In this document: one piece after another, positions 11,391 through 23,169 of the stretch
Layout of the letters: each line of letters starts with the position of its first letter
Numbering within the stretch: the first letter of the stretch is position 1
From: Macrotis lagotis
Lineage: Eukaryota; Chordata; Mammalia; Peramelemorphia; Peramelidae
Direction: 5' to 3'
Length of the DNA stretch: 64,000 nucleotides
NCBI RefSeq assembly: GCF_037893015.1
Contig: NC_133666.1
Location: 661,435,482-661,499,481 of the forward strand
Translations under genes and position numbers: made by a program
Notes under the pieces: generated by a model
Database searches by the model: none
Seen by the model: the letters and a program-made list of their open reading frames with translations, nothing else
What the model was told of the DNA's origin: nothing

Positions 11391-11861
11391 TTTACTTCTC
11401 AAACTTCCATTTATGACATAAATTAATAATAAACGTTCAACAGTTACTAAAAGCAATATCTCATCCAAAGACTTACCATTGTAGTTATCAATTCTCACGA
11501 AGTATTTGTTTTTGCTGTTTATTATGGAGACAAGTGAGAGTAGATGGGGGTATTTTCTGCTTCCATTTCTATAGACTTTCTTGCCTTACATTCCTTGGGT
11601 TAGGGTCTTTTTCACTTCCCTAAATAAGAAGAGGGTGGAGTGAACAGGATATCTTAAGGACTTCATTTAGACTTTTGAAGCAATTTCTTGACTGTAAGGG
11701 TTTGGAGAAGCTGTCACATAAGCAAGTTATAGAAGCAACTTTTTCAGCATTTTTTAATACAGTAGTTTTATGTTGAAGGATGAACTCTATGCAACTCAGA
11801 AAAAAGACAACAAAATTGTTGAGCTCCTTGGTTTCCTTCTGTCATTCTGCTGTGTGTTGTG

Positions 11862-11864
<3 letters not shown>
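11391..11864. other. No recognised repeat or gene
   Basis: AT-rich sequence, nothing recognised. Confidence 0.4.

Positions 11865-11907
<43 letters not shown>
11865..11907. repeat. (TG)n microsatellite
   Basis: About 21 uninterrupted TG units. Confidence 0.97.
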
Positions 11908-11908
<1 letters not shown>

Positions 11909-12039
11909 CTGGACCCTTGGAGTAATCTGATGAAACCTAGGGACCCTTTCTCAGCAAAATGTTTCTAAATGCATAAAATAAAAGACAGGATTATAAAGGA
12001 AAGCAATAATATGAAAATGTAATCATCAGAAAATTAAAG

Positions 12040-12545
12040 TCATAAAGATAGGTAAAGAAGAAATAAAACTATCCCTATTTATTGATGATATCACAGTTTA
12101 CTTAGAAAATCCTAGGGAATCAGCAAAGAAATAGAGACAGCAAATTTGTTGTCTCCAGAAAACTTGCAGGCTATAAAACAAATAATCAAAAAATCAATGG
12201 TATATGAATGAAGAGAACCAGGAGGAGATTGAACACATTAATGGCAACAATGTGGATGATCAGCTGTGATGGACACAACTCCTCTTAGCAGTTCAGTGAT
12301 CAAGGACAATCCTGAGAGACCCGATATGGCAAATGACATCCACATTCAGAAAAAAACAAATGAACTATGGAGTCTGAATGCAGAACAAAGCACACTATGT
12401 TCACTTTAAAAAAATCTCTCTTATACTTTTTATTTCTTTTGCATATTTTCCCCCTTAGTTCTAATTACTCTTTCACACCATGACTAATATAGAAATATGT
12501 TCAACACAATTGTCAGATTGTTCGCTGCCAGTGGGGGGTGGAGAA
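12040..12545 (+). mobile_element. L1 remnant: reverse-transcriptase core joined to 3' end
   Basis: Codons at 12048-12134 read [20 protein letters not shown] and on to a stop. This is the L1 ORF2 reverse-transcriptase active-site region, with the usual FADD changed to FIDD. It is joined near 12190 to an L1 3' end (AGAACCAGGAGGA, GGATGATCAGCTGTGATGGA, CATGACTAATATAGAAATAT), so about the last third of ORF2 is deleted. It is a dead copy. Confidence 0.75.
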
Positions 12546-12689
12546 AGGGAGGATGATAGAAATACACATAAATATACAGACACACATTCATATCTATATG
12601 TATAGATATATACATATATCTATATACACATATATATTTATGTATTTAGGTAAATTATGTATGTATACACAGGAAGATATATGTAGATC
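12546..12689. repeat. AT-rich simple sequence (TATA/CATA)
   Basis: Degenerate runs of TATATACATATATCTATA-type sequence between two L1 remnants. Confidence 0.8.
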
Positions 12690-13300
12690 AATAACCTAAC
12701 CAGTTGAGAATTAGAAGCAAAGAACTCAATAATAATCAAATGTTTAAAAATCTAGAAAGGATCTTTTATTTAGGAAAAATTCTCTGATGAAAACTACTGG
12801 AAAAATCAGAAAGCAATCACCTAGAGATTAGGTTAGACCAACACCTTACACCATGCTCCACAATAGATTCTTTTTTTTTTTTAGATTTTTGCAAGGCAAT
12901 GGGGTTAAGTGGCTTACCCAAGGCCACACAGCTAGGTAATTATTAAGTGTCTGAGACCGGATTTGAACCCAGGTACTCCTGACTCCAGGGCCGGTGCTTT
13001 ATCCACTGCGCCACCTAGCTGCCCCTCCACAATAAATTCTAAATGAATATATGATCTTGGTCTTAAAGATATTGAGAAGTAGATAATATATTTTGCATAG
13101 TTATGGGCAGATAAAGTATTCTTGACAAAACAAAGGAGAGAGGCAATTATAAATGATCAAATAGAAAACTTAGATTCCATGAGTTTGAGAAGCTTCTGTG
13201 CAAATAAAATTAATTTACCTGGGGCAAGAGGGAAGTGGTTCAATGAAGGAAAGAGTATTTGTTCCAAATTATTATGAAAAGGTTTTGTATCCAAGATATA
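12690..13300 (+). mobile_element. L1 ORF2 C-terminal remnant, split by a SINE
   Basis: Frameshifted translation recalls the L1 ORF2 C-terminal region: an LGKILLMKTTGK-like stretch near 12770, then SLRSFCANKINL-like codons near 13185-13220 and KGFVSKIY near 13280. An antisense SINE (12871-13024) interrupts it. Confidence 0.6.
12871..13024 (-). mobile_element. WSINE1-like SINE with target-site duplication
   Basis: Full length, flanked by CTCCACAATAGATTC (12856-12870) and CTCCACAATAAATTC (13025-13039), 14 of 15 bases identical. It sits inside the L1 remnant, so it is the younger of the two. Confidence 0.88.
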
Positions 13301-13387
13301 TATCCCTTTTCTTTCTCTGTCTCTCTCAACCTGTCTTTGTCTTTCTCTTTGTCTCTTTGTCTGCCTCTGTCTCTGTCTTGGCTTCTC

Positions 13388-13453
<66 letters not shown>

Positions 13454-13475
13454 GTTTATATATATATGCATACAC
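13290..13475. repeat. TC-rich tract, (TC)n and (TA)n microsatellite
   Basis: Impure CT-rich sequence leads into about 19 TC units (13392-13429), then about 12 TA units (13430-13453) and looser TA-rich sequence. Confidence 0.95.
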
Positions 13476-13684
13476 ATGTGCGTTTGTAGGTACATATACA
13501 TACATGTATGCAAATACATAAATTTGGTTTCTGGGAACTACACTGTTCCTACCTGTGGTTGCTCATGGTATGCTCCTCTCACCAACCAATTTCCTAATAT
13601 TCCCTTTCCCTCTGCCTAGGGATTATGTCTTCCTCCCTTCTTCCTGTTACTTGATCCTGATTTTTTTGTCAAAAATTTTGCCAT

Positions 13685-13836
13685 GGGGTGGCTAGGTGGC
13701 CCAGTGGATAGAGCACTGGCCCTGGAGTCAGGAGCACCTGAGTTCAAATCCGACCTCAGACACTTAATAATGACCTAGCTGTGTGGCCTTGGGCAAGCCA
13801 CTTAACTCCCATTGTCTTGCAAAAACTAAAAAAAAA
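13685..13836 (+). mobile_element. WSINE1-like SINE
   Basis: Complete, from GGGGTGGCTAGGTGG to AAAAACTAAAAA. The flanks TTTTGCCA and AATTGCCA hint at a short target-site duplication. Confidence 0.85.
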
Positions 13837-13839
13837 AAA

Positions 13840-14673
13840 TTGCCACAACAGCTTCTCAGAGTGGACAACTTAAAAGATTACACTGAGAGACGTTAAAGCA
13901 GAGTTAAGGAATATGACATTGGCTAAAATGATCCGAAGTAAAGATTTGAGCTTTGAGTGATAATAGATGCTGGTTGGATGGAAAAGTATAGCTAGGGAAA
14001 GACCCAACATTATTTGAGCCTTCATGAGTAAACGACCATAATTTATCAGAGAGCATCTTGTTTCTTGCCTTCAGAAAGTTTGTCCAATAAATCAATGTTT
14101 TACCTTTCTCTATAAGTGAGCCAGAGCTAGATTCAGGGAAGGATCTGTGGGGTGAGCTAGGGGAGCTGAGAAACAAAGGGAAAATCCAAAGCAAAGATCT
14201 ATTCTGAGCTTGAGTTCATGTGGGAGAAACAGGGAAATGAGTCCAGGGGGAGGAACCTGTCATCTCTCCTGGCATTCCTTGTGGCTCAGGGCCCCAGGGA
14301 ACCAATTTCCCTCATTCCACATCAGATCCTTCATTCTTACAGTGGGGGGTGGGGTAGGGGTGGGGAGGAGGTGTTGTGTTTCTAGTGCAAGGATGGAAAT
14401 AGAAACCCTGAGTTCAGTTGAGAAACTACCAGTAAATGGAGAAGGGCCAGATTTCTCAAATGAATAAATTAATCAAAAGTGTGAAGAAGATGGAAACAAG
14501 ATTTTAATTAATTTTGAGAGAAATATTTTTAATCAATGGATTAGAGTTTTAATCAATGGATACACAGAAAGTATCTTGGCCTTGGATCAGAGAGGTAGAC
14601 ATAGCAAGCCAGGTCCAAATCATACTTTCTAGCAGTATGGCAATCTCAAGCTAACCCTCTGAAAGGGAATTGT

Positions 14674-14676
<3 letters not shown>
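13840..14676. other. No gene; mostly unrecognised
   Basis: A very degraded SINE may lie at 14560-14650. A GT/G-rich stretch is at 14341-14375. Nothing else is recognised. Confidence 0.4.
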
Positions 14677-14730
<54 letters not shown>

Positions 14731-14770
14731 CAGAGACACAGAGATAGAGACAGACAGACAGACAGACACA

Positions 14771-14808
<38 letters not shown>
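14677..14808. repeat. Compound microsatellite (GA)n(GACA)n(CA)n(GA)n
   Basis: A (GA)n run (about 14677-14727), an impure GACAGA stretch with GACA repeats (about 14751-14766), (CA)n and a second (GA)n follow one another. Confidence 0.95.
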
Positions 14809-15169
14809 TTCTCTCAATGGTCTGAGTTCCAGAGATCCATGAGAGTTATCATTAAGGCTTTACCTGTAATGGGTGCATTGCAATTCAAGCTGAGACACCT
14901 AGAGGACAAACTAGACCCAGTGAGGAAAGGCAACTTTAGGACTCTACAATACACTAACCCTCAGAGTCCCATAGGTTGCTGTACCTGTGGGTAATTTCAT
15001 GAGGATTTTACAAAGAGAAAAAATTACTTCCCAATAACCAGAAGCTGTGAGTTTACCTTTTGTCAATATGAACTCTCTAAGTGAGAGCCTATTCTCCTGA
15101 GTGAACTTGTGAGGAGAGAGTGTGTGTATATGGGTGTGTGTATCTAGAAAACCTATGTTTGTTAATACT

Positions 15170-15510
15170 TACTCCTTATTAGACCAACTATGGACAATGC
15201 CATCCCCCATCTAGAGGAAGAAAAACAAAACAAAACAAAAAAAAGTTTCAGAATCTGATGAACACTACATTCCCTTTTTTTTTAAAAAAAAAATCTCATA
15301 TATTTCTTTTCCTTAATCCTAATTCCTCATGCCAAAAATGGCTAATACAAATGTGTATGTACAATTTTAACCTGACTGTTTGCAACTGAGGGCAGGGGGA
15401 TGAGAAGGGAGGGTGGAAGGAAAGTTTGTAACTTAAAAATATGCATAGACATGAATGAATATGGAAAAACTTTCATGACATGTATTTGGGAAAATAAAAT
15501 ATGAATAAAA
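15170..15510 (+). mobile_element. L1 3' end
   Basis: Diverged copy: ATTCCTCATGCCAAAAATGG, TAATACAAATGTGTATGTAC, CTGACTGTTTGCAACTGAGG, then AATATGCATAGACATGAATG and a final AATAAAATATGAATAAAAA. It has the same block order as the copy at 52984-53445. Confidence 0.6.
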
Positions 15511-15639
15511 AATACCTACTTAGTAAATACTTTTTCTAAAAAGCTACTGATATCGGACTGATAATCTATAGGAAGCTTACAAGATGATGACTCAGAAACA
15601 ACATTAGCGGAAAACTGCAAACCCTCTTCCTCAAATCCA

Positions 15640-15720
15640 AAACACATGCTTGTCATGGCATCACCACCCCGATGCCGTAGGCTTCTCAAGAATGAAGAAC
15701 AACCATCATCAGCTATCATC
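15640..15720 (+). mobile_element. RTE-like tail fragment
   Basis: ACACATGCTTGTCATGGCAT, CCCGATGCCGTAGGCTTCTC and AAGAATGAAGAACAACCATC match the tail of the SINE at 37407-37729. The open minus-strand frame at 15719-15516 is a by-product. Confidence 0.55.
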
Positions 15721-16224
15721 CTGTGGAAATTAGAGGTACTCTTTCACTCTAGTAAGAATTTTTAGAGAGCATTATACTAAGCAAGACATAGTTTTGCCTA
15801 TATTCTTTGCCCTGACTGGAGCTAATATCACATTTTAGTCATCTGCCTGAATGCTGTTATTCTATAAGTCATTTAGATTGTCATGTTCCTTCAGCTTATA
15901 GGATGACAACATAGCACTGTATTAATTATCCATCAAGTTAGTACAATATAAGTTACCTATCTGGGTGCTTTCTTGAGATATCAGCCCAGTAAATAATTTA
16001 CTTTCCTTTTGGAATATGTGGGATAACTATCAAAACTTTGAAATCTTTGAGGAATGATTCATGTCTAGTCTTTCTTCTATTTTCCTGCCCCCAGCCACCA
16101 TATTCACCTGACAAATATTCAACAAGCTGGGATCACATTATGTACTGAAAAATAAAAAAATTAAATATTACTTAGGGATTAGGTCTAAACCTGTCTGGGT
16201 CCTTCTGAATATGAATCTAATAGT
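15721..16224. other. No recognised repeat or gene
   Basis: AT-rich, single-copy-looking; no motif recognised. Confidence 0.4.
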
Positions 16225-16530
16225 CTTTCCATTCAAAGGAAGTATAGTTCAACTCATTGACTCTAAAATTGGAGAATCTGGATTCAGATCCTGCTTCTAA
16301 CACTTATTTGCATATTTGGGGGTAGGGTGATTAATCTCCGCATGCTTGACTTTCCTCATTTATAAAATGAAGCATTTGGATTTGATGGCCTCTGAGGCAT
16401 CTTTCAGCACTAGAGTGATAATTCTAAGAATCTTTGACTTTCTTGGGTCTCAGTTCCATCATCCGTAGGCTGAGGGAGTTGGCTAGATGGCTTCTGAAGT
16501 CCCTTCTAGCTCTTATCCTATGATATTTTG
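16225..16530 (+). mobile_element. Two adjoining old CORE-SINE pieces
   Basis: One piece (16232-16430) has a GGATTCAGATCCTGC B-box region and a CCTCATTTATAAAATGAAGC core. A second tail-like piece (16440-16530) repeats the end with CAGTTCCATCATCCGTAGGC and TCCCTTCTAGCTCTTATCC. Confidence 0.55.
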
Positions 16531-16605
16531 AATTTTGCTATATAAAAAGAAGGCATTGGATTACGAAGTTGTACAGCCTACTGTAAAAGCTCTGAGTGTG
16601 TGTGT

Positions 16606-16757
16606 GGGGGAGCTAGGTGGCACAGTGGTAGAGCACCAGCCCTGGAGTCAGGAGGACCTGAGTTCAAATCCGATCTTGGACACTTAATAATTATCTAGCT
16701 GTGTGGCCTTGGGCAAGCCACTTAACCCCATTGTCTTGCAAAAACCTAAAAAAAAAC
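16606..16757 (+). mobile_element. WSINE1-like SINE with target-site duplication
   Basis: Flanked by CTCTGAGTG at 16590-16598 and 16760-16768. A short TG run lies between the left duplication and the element head. Confidence 0.85.
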
Positions 16758-16769
16758 CCCTCTGAGTGG

Positions 16770-16925
16770 CAAATTGGAGAACCTGAATTCAAGTTCTGAC
16801 TCAGTAAGTTGGTGACCTTTGATAAATTACTTAACCTTTGTGACCTTCCTCATCTATAAAATAAGAGTTGAACTCTTGACCTTTAATGCCTTTTCAGCTT
16901 TAAATTCCATGATTCCTATGACTAG
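16770..16925 (+). mobile_element. Old CORE-SINE
   Basis: GAACCTGAATTCAAGTTCTG, AATTACTTAACCTTTGTGAC and CCTCATCTATAAAATAAGAG in family order. 16926-17429 shows nothing recognisable. Confidence 0.55.
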
Positions 16926-17429
16926 ATTAACTGTGAGGTTTCTTCCAGCACTTTCCAGGATGTACCCTGGTAATTCCCTTCACTATAAGGATATTTTTAG
17001 TACAGTGTTGTGTTGTCCCGTTAGAGCAGGGTATCTCGATCCAAATTATATTGTCATCTCATAAACTCTCCATGTTATTGACCATAGCTGATAACCCATT
17101 CGTTCAGCTCAAGGGATAAATTTAGATGCCTGGAATTCTGGAAGAGGGAATTAGGGCTAGGGAGGAACTTGATGACTGGGAGAATGAGGAAGAGAAGTAA
17201 AAATTAATTCAATGAGTATTTTGCACTAATTCTGAGGAAATAAAAGGGGGGAACACTTTCTGTCCTTAAGGAACTTATATTTTTCAGAGGGTTCATTTGT
17301 CATAAAAAGCAAGGACTTTTGGTAATGAAAGTTTTGTTGTCCAGTCAAATTCAACTATAGACAAGGGTTTGGAATTCACATGTTTCCAAAGGACCCAAGG
17401 TAAAGCATACTCCTCACTCTTTGGCAGAG

Positions 17430-17620
17430 AAGTAATGGACTCAGGGTGTAGAATGAGACATATTCTTTGGACATAGCCAATAGGGGAATTTGTTTTACTT
17501 GATTAGGTACGTTTATTGCAAGGGTTTTCTTTTTCTTTTCTTTTTTCAAATGGGAGAAGGGGCCAGTTAAAGTCATACTGATTTTGTTCATCAAATAATA
17601 TTCAAAAAAGAAAAAAAAGA
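17430..17620 (+). mobile_element. L1-like 3' end, second subfamily
   Basis: GTAGAATGAGACATATTCTT, GGACATAGCCAATAGGGGAA, TTTGTTTTACTTGATTAGG and a TTGCAAGGGTTTTCTTTTTC block. The copy at 23170-23665 shares this order. Confidence 0.5.
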
Positions 17621-18115
17621 ATTGGTTTAGAGAAATTTGGTTCCATCAGAACTGAGATCTTCTGCTCACAATGGAGGAGGGTACAGAGGTCATCTACAGA
17701 AACCAAGAGGACAAGAAAGAAGGCTTTCCTACTGGGCATATCCCTTGGTTCCTTACTCTTGCTCTACCAGAATGGTTACCTTTTGCTCCCCTGATCTGGA
17801 TTGAAAAACCACAAGGGTAGACCAAAGGTAGATATTTCAAGAATACCTCTAAAGAAATGACATAGTTAGCTCCGGGAAGCAGACTGAGACGATCGTACTT
17901 GACCTTCTTCTGTTTATTCCTATGGGAACCTGGAGGTAAAAGAAGAAAAGGGACAAATATTGAGGAATAATAACTGGGTGATGAATAGCATGGCCGAGCC
18001 TCTATAGGCAAACACAGAGAGAGGTTTGTTGACATCCTGTATGGGGAGCTCACAAGGGGCCAGAGTAAAGTGATTGAGTTGGAATGAGGTTCATTATTCA
18101 GTCACCAAACTTAAG
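17621..18115. other. No recognised repeat or gene
   Basis: The 119-codon minus-strand frame at 18053-17694 shows no recognisable domain; I treat it as chance. Confidence 0.4.
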
Positions 18116-18131
18116 TTTCTTTCTTTCTTTT

Positions 18132-18186
<55 letters not shown>

Positions 18187-18345
18187 CTCTCTATTTCTTT
18201 TTCTCTCTTTGTCTTTCTTTTTCTTACCTTCCTTTCCTTTCTTTTCCTTCCTTCCTCCCTTCCTTCCTTGCTTCCTTCCTTCCTCCCTTCCTCCCTTTTT
18301 TTGTCTCTTTGTCTTTCTCTGTCTCTCTGTTTCACTCTTCATCTC
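18116..18345. repeat. Pyrimidine-rich microsatellite (TTTC)n and (TTCC)n
   Basis: A pure TTTC run (about 18133-18184) is followed by CT-rich sequence and TTCC units (about 18245-18296). Confidence 0.95.
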
Positions 18346-18499
18346 TGTCTCTATTTTGGTCTCTCTCCTTCACCTATAGTATATTTATTTGTCACCCAAG
18401 GGACAGAAGTGAACTACAAATAGTGCTGACACCACGATATTCTTTAGTATATGTCAACTCATCACTTCCAGCTCTTGGGAAATCTTTGGAAGTTCCATC

Positions 18500-18722
18500 T
18501 ATTGTTTTTGTTCGGTCATTTTCAGTCATGTCCAACTCTTTGTGACTCCATTTGTGATTTTTTTAGTAGTTTGCTATTACCTTCTCCAGTTCTACAGATG
18601 AGGAAGCTGAGGCAAACTGGGTTGAGTGACTTGCCCAGGGTCTCACAACTAGTAAGAGCCTACAGCCAGATTTGAACTCAGGAAGATGAGTCTTTCTGAC
18701 TCCAGACCCAGAACTCTATCCT
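18500..18722 (-). mobile_element. MAR1-type SINE
   Basis: From TTCAGTCATGTCCAACTCTT to CCAGAACTCTATCC, with GAGGAAGCTGAGGCAAACTG and CTTGCCCAGGGTCTCACAAC between. Its tRNA-like head is short of about 15 bases. Confidence 0.75.
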
Positions 18723-19732
18723 TTAACCTCCTTTGACCTCTGTAAAATGAAGACAGTGGACTAACTGATCTCCAAGATCCCTTCCAGCTTTCAATTTATG
18801 AGCCCATGTTCCATTAAGCCCATGAGATTCTGAGCAGTGGTTTCTTTCTTTTTTTTTATTTGATGAACAAAATTTGTTTAGTTTTGTTTGTTGAACCAAA
18901 AAATCAATATCACTTCAACCCATGCACTCATCCCCATTGGAAAAAGAAAAGAAAAATATTTAGTTACAAGGATACCCAATACATAAGGAGAAAAATGAAA
19001 TATTCTCAGAGTTCCTTTTCTACATTTGCATATATGTTTATGCATTTGAAAGGATGGGAGTTATTGAGTGGATTAACCAATTGCTCCTTCGCCTAAAAGT
19101 GTTGAGATGTTAACAAGGAGGGAACTGTTCTCTACTGACCTCATTAATGATAGGCTTTAGAGTCAAAAATACTGAGCTGGTTTGGAATTGGGAATGGGAT
19201 CTCAAGTGCTGAGCTTAAAAGAAATGGAGGCATAGAAGTATTCTGGGAAAGGAGAAAGAAAAATTTGGATTGAATTGTGACAGAAAAGGAAGAGATTGAG
19301 GAGGGCCATTGACTTTATAGACATCGAGGAAGAGAAAATTCAGTCTTAAGCCACAAACTATACCTATCTCTTCAAGAATAGAAGGAAGTTCCAAGAAGAG
19401 GTCTGCTTTTTCTCTAATTTCCAGGCTGCTGTCTATTCCTAGACACAATAAATATTCTTTTCATGACTTCTCTCAAACAGTTCTGGTAACCTGAATTTTA
19501 CCTCAGCCACAAAGAGATCAAAGATGAGTTAGAAATAAATATGCACATAGTAAGATAGAGAATCAAACACTTGTCTGAATGTTGGGGATTGTCCATCTGG
19601 GAGCTCTGAACAATTGTCATTTAATATGATCTCCTTTAAGTATTAGAAGAGGGAAACAGGAAGACCTGCTTGACCATTATATTGCTTTGGGCTTAAAATA
19701 ATATGCTTCTTGTTGAGTTTGGGGTTTTTTTT
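18723..19732. other. No gene; mostly unrecognised
   Basis: A SINE tail-like piece (18735-18800, CTGTAAAATGAAGACAGTGG) and a T/A-rich stretch (18843-18960) are the only hints of repeats. Confidence 0.4.
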
Positions 19733-19837
19733 TGGGGGGAGGCAATTGGAGTTAAGTGACTTGCCCAGGGTCATATAGCTAAAAAGTGCTGGATTTGAAC
19801 TCATGTTCTCCTGACTTCAGGGATGCTGTCTATCCTT
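19733..19837 (-). mobile_element. Older antisense SINE, host of a younger insertion
   Basis: GTTAAGTGACTTGCCCAGGG, TGGATTTGAACTCATGTTCT and CCTGACTTCAGGGATGCTG are present. It stops where the next SINE entered. Confidence 0.7.
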
Positions 19838-19853
19838 GGCACTATTGATTATT

Positions 19854-19997
19854 TTTTTTTTGCAAGACAAATGGGGTTAAGTGGCTTGCCCAAGGCCACA
19901 CAGCTAGGTCATTATTAAGTGTCTGAGACCAGATTTGAACCCAGGTCCTCCTGACTCCAGGGCGGGTGCTTAATCCACTGCGCCACCTAGCCACCCC
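19854..19997 (-). mobile_element. Young WSINE1-like SINE with perfect 16-bp duplication
   Basis: GGCACTATTGATTATT occurs on both sides (19838-19853 and 19998-20013). The element is complete. The perfect duplication and the insertion into an older SINE both point to a recent event. Confidence 0.92.
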
Positions 19998-20264
19998 GGC
20001 ACTATTGATTATTAAAAAAAAAAGGTATGGCTTAGTTTATTTTCAGAGATATCTTCCTCAGTACATTATTGGTGCATTATTTTATCATATAACCTACACA
20101 TGATGAATATAAGGTTTTATGGGGAGAGAGGGCATTGACTGTTGAGGAATTATGAAAAGTTTCAAGAAGAAGGTACCGTCTGATTCCAAGGAATGCAATG
20201 ATTCTAAGATATGGAGGTGAGGAAAGAGTGCATTTCAAACATGGGGATGGCCAGTGTAAAAGAC

Positions 20265-20482
20265 TAACAAGGTGACTCAGGGGATAAAGTGCCAGCCTGG
20301 AATCAGAAAGTCCTGAGTTCAACTCTAGCCTCAGAAAACTTAATGGCTATATGATTTTATGTAATTTCAATTTGTCTCATTTTTCTCATCTGTAAAATGG
20401 AAATAATAATAACACCTACTTCCAAGGATTGCTGTAGGAATCAAATAAGATAGTTGTAAAGTGCTTCACACAGTGCCTAGGG
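20265..20482 (+). mobile_element. CORE-SINE
   Basis: AGGTGACTCAGGGGATAAAG head, TTCAACTCTAGCCTCAG B-box region, TCATCTGTAAAATGGAAATA core, and CTTCACACAGTGCCTAGG end. Confidence 0.7.
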
Positions 20483-20699
20483 GCTCATCATGGACATAGA
20501 AGGTGGAGTGTGATGGATGACAGTGAGTAGAACTCTGTGACTAAACTGCTTGAGAGGAAACAAGAGTAAAAGGCAGGAAATATAGTAAGAGGCACATTTG
20601 TAAAGTTCATTAATGTCAAAGAGAATTTCTATTTGTCCTTGGGGCAGCAGGGGATCACTGTAGCTTATTAGGCAGGGTGACAAAATCAGACTTATTAGG

Positions 20700-22945
20700 A
20701 AAATCACTATAGCACTATGGAAGACAAATCAGAGTAGTACCATACTATGGTTGAAAGAGCATTTGGAATCTAAAGTCTTGTATTCAAAATCTGGTTATTT
20801 ATCATGTGACCTTGAGTAAATTATGAAATCTGAGACTCAGTTGTCCTAACTGCAAAAGGATAGGTTTGTATTCTAAAGTCTCAATTCTAGAAATTGAATC
20901 TTTGAGTCCTCTACTCCTCAACAAGTGCTTCTCTCCTTCCTTATCATGGGAGGTAGGTGATCCAAGGTTCTCCAAGGATATGCCAATGGAGCACAACCTT
21001 AATGCCAGTGGAGCATCAACAAACTGCAAGTCTGTCAGTCTGATCAAAAGACAGGGAGGCTAGTCTCCATGTTGGTCATGGGACAATGAATATTTTGGTC
21101 ACAGCAATAATGAACATGCTAAATATATTAAAACTGAGAAGGGATGCGATCTATGATTAAAATGAAAACAGTTGTCAATTCACTAATCCTTAAATTATGA
21201 AAGTATGAATGGATAAAAAACTTTCTACATAAATGTAAAAGAGCCATAGCATTTCAGACTGGAAGATTCTGGGTTCAAATGGTGCTTCCAAAGCTAACTC
21301 CCTATGTGACTTGAGCAAATCACTTTAAGTTCCTCAGTTTCTTTCTCTGTAAAATCAGTTAGTTGGACTACATGACCTTACTACATGTAATTCAATATTT
21401 ATTATTCTATGATGCTGTGGTATCATGAACTGTGACCATGTTAATCTTAGAGGTTATATAGTCCAAAGATACAGTTAGGACCAGGTGATTGGGGCTTTGC
21501 CCCTGGTGTTGATACATATATAGAGTGTTGAGAACAATCCTGGTAAGTGAGCTCATCCCTGTCTCTGATCCACCCTGATTATCTTGACCCCTTCCCAGAC
21601 CCCCTATTGAGGTTCTCATAACTTCCCTTGGTCTCAATTTCCTTTCCACAGGGGAAAATCTCTTACCCTTTAGCTCTTGGGGATTGAGGTCCAAAACCTC
21701 TCTACTCTCACTGATGCACAAAAAATTAAATTTTTCCTTAAAATTTTATTGGGGGTGGGGCAGAATCCTTGCTCTTTGTCACAGACTTTTATTTTTTATA
21801 AACATACCCCAGGTTGCCTGAATTCCTAGTTTCAGCTCCAATCTCATATGATTCAAGAAGAGAAACTGATGCTTTAAGAGGGTCAAATTCCTCTCCCAGG
21901 CTTCCAGAGCAAACCAGTGGCAGGTCTCCCCCTTTCTGATCCAATTACCCTCCACATTGTCCCTGGAAACATCCATAGGGACATGGAATTCTTCATGAAT
22001 TCTCTCTCTAATGAGTTTAGAAAGCCTATTTCCCTTTAGTCAATAAAACTACCAAGGACAGAGCAGTCAACAGACTCCAGTGTGAGGGCTCTATCCCCAA
22101 ACCTTTGACTTGATTATTTTCTTTAAAAAAAAAAAATGAAGAGGGTTGGGCATGGGGTGGGACAGGAAGAAATGGGTTTTTCAATTCATGTTGGAGAATT
22201 GAATTAGTTAAGAACAAAGGGCTAATAATTGTCTTTATGGTTGATATGGGTGATGTCGGTATCCTACCTGTCTAGTGAATTGAACCCACTGAGCCTGGAA
22301 CCAAGAAAAAATGAGTTCAAAGCCAGTTGAGATGCTTACTAGCTGTGTGTGATCATGAACAACTCTCACTTCACCTCTCTGCCTCAGTTTCCTATCTGTA
22401 AAATAGAAATGATAATTGCACCTACATTCCAGTGTTGTTGTGAGGATCAAACAAGATAATATTTTTAAAATATTTTCCAAACCTTGAAGTACTATGTAAA
22501 TGCTAACGATTGATATCATGTGGTAGTAATTATAATTCTGTAGTCCAGAACACTGAACTAGTGGTTAGAAGATTTGGGTTTCCTTCTTGGCTCTGTCAGA
22601 CTCTGCCTTTATGACTTAGAGCAACTTACTTAGCTGTTCCAATCCTTAGTTTTCTCTTTTGTAAAATCAAAGGTTGGACTGAAGAAAGAGAGGACCTGAG
22701 TTCAAATTCTGACTCTGCTACATCAGAAAGACCTGAATTTGAAACCTGCCTCAGATGCTTGCTTTCTATTCAACTCATTTTCTCTAAACTTTGTTGGGCT
22801 CTAAATATTTTTTCCCACTCTAAATGATTGAGTCTACCAGTGAGACTTTGGGCAAGTCATTCAAAATCCCTGAGTCTCAATTTCTTCATCTATAAGATGT
22901 AGTTACACTCCAGATAGTTACCAAGGCTCCTTCTAGCTCTTGCTC
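20700..22945 (+). mobile_element. Old CORE-SINE remnants in otherwise unrecognised DNA
   Basis: Plus-strand MIR-type pieces lie at about 20700-20860, 21238-21400, 22275-22525, 22535-22680 and 22685-22945. The copy at 22275-22525 is the clearest (CTTACTAGCTGTGTGTGATC, CTGCCTCAGTTTCCTATCTG). The gaps, notably 20861-21237 and 21401-22274, show nothing I recognise. Confidence 0.5.
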
Positions 22946-23169
22946 TGTAATTTTTTCATTCCATGACTGGATTTCAATGCTGACATTATGGGATGCGGGG
23001 TTATCCCTTTCTCTGCCATGGAATGATTTGGGGTAGATGATGATATCTCCCTTGAACTACTTGGCCTTATTGTTAAGTAGACACAAAATGGATCATAGAC
23101 AAGGAATGCTGTCTTCACTGTAATCATTTGTCCAATTATCTTGGTTCATTTGAAAGTATAAGATAGCAG

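Noticed and set aside
18074..18545. Phe/Ser/Leu-rich frames resembling membrane proteins
   Set aside because: Translations of a TTTC/TTCC microsatellite running into a MAR1-type SINE.
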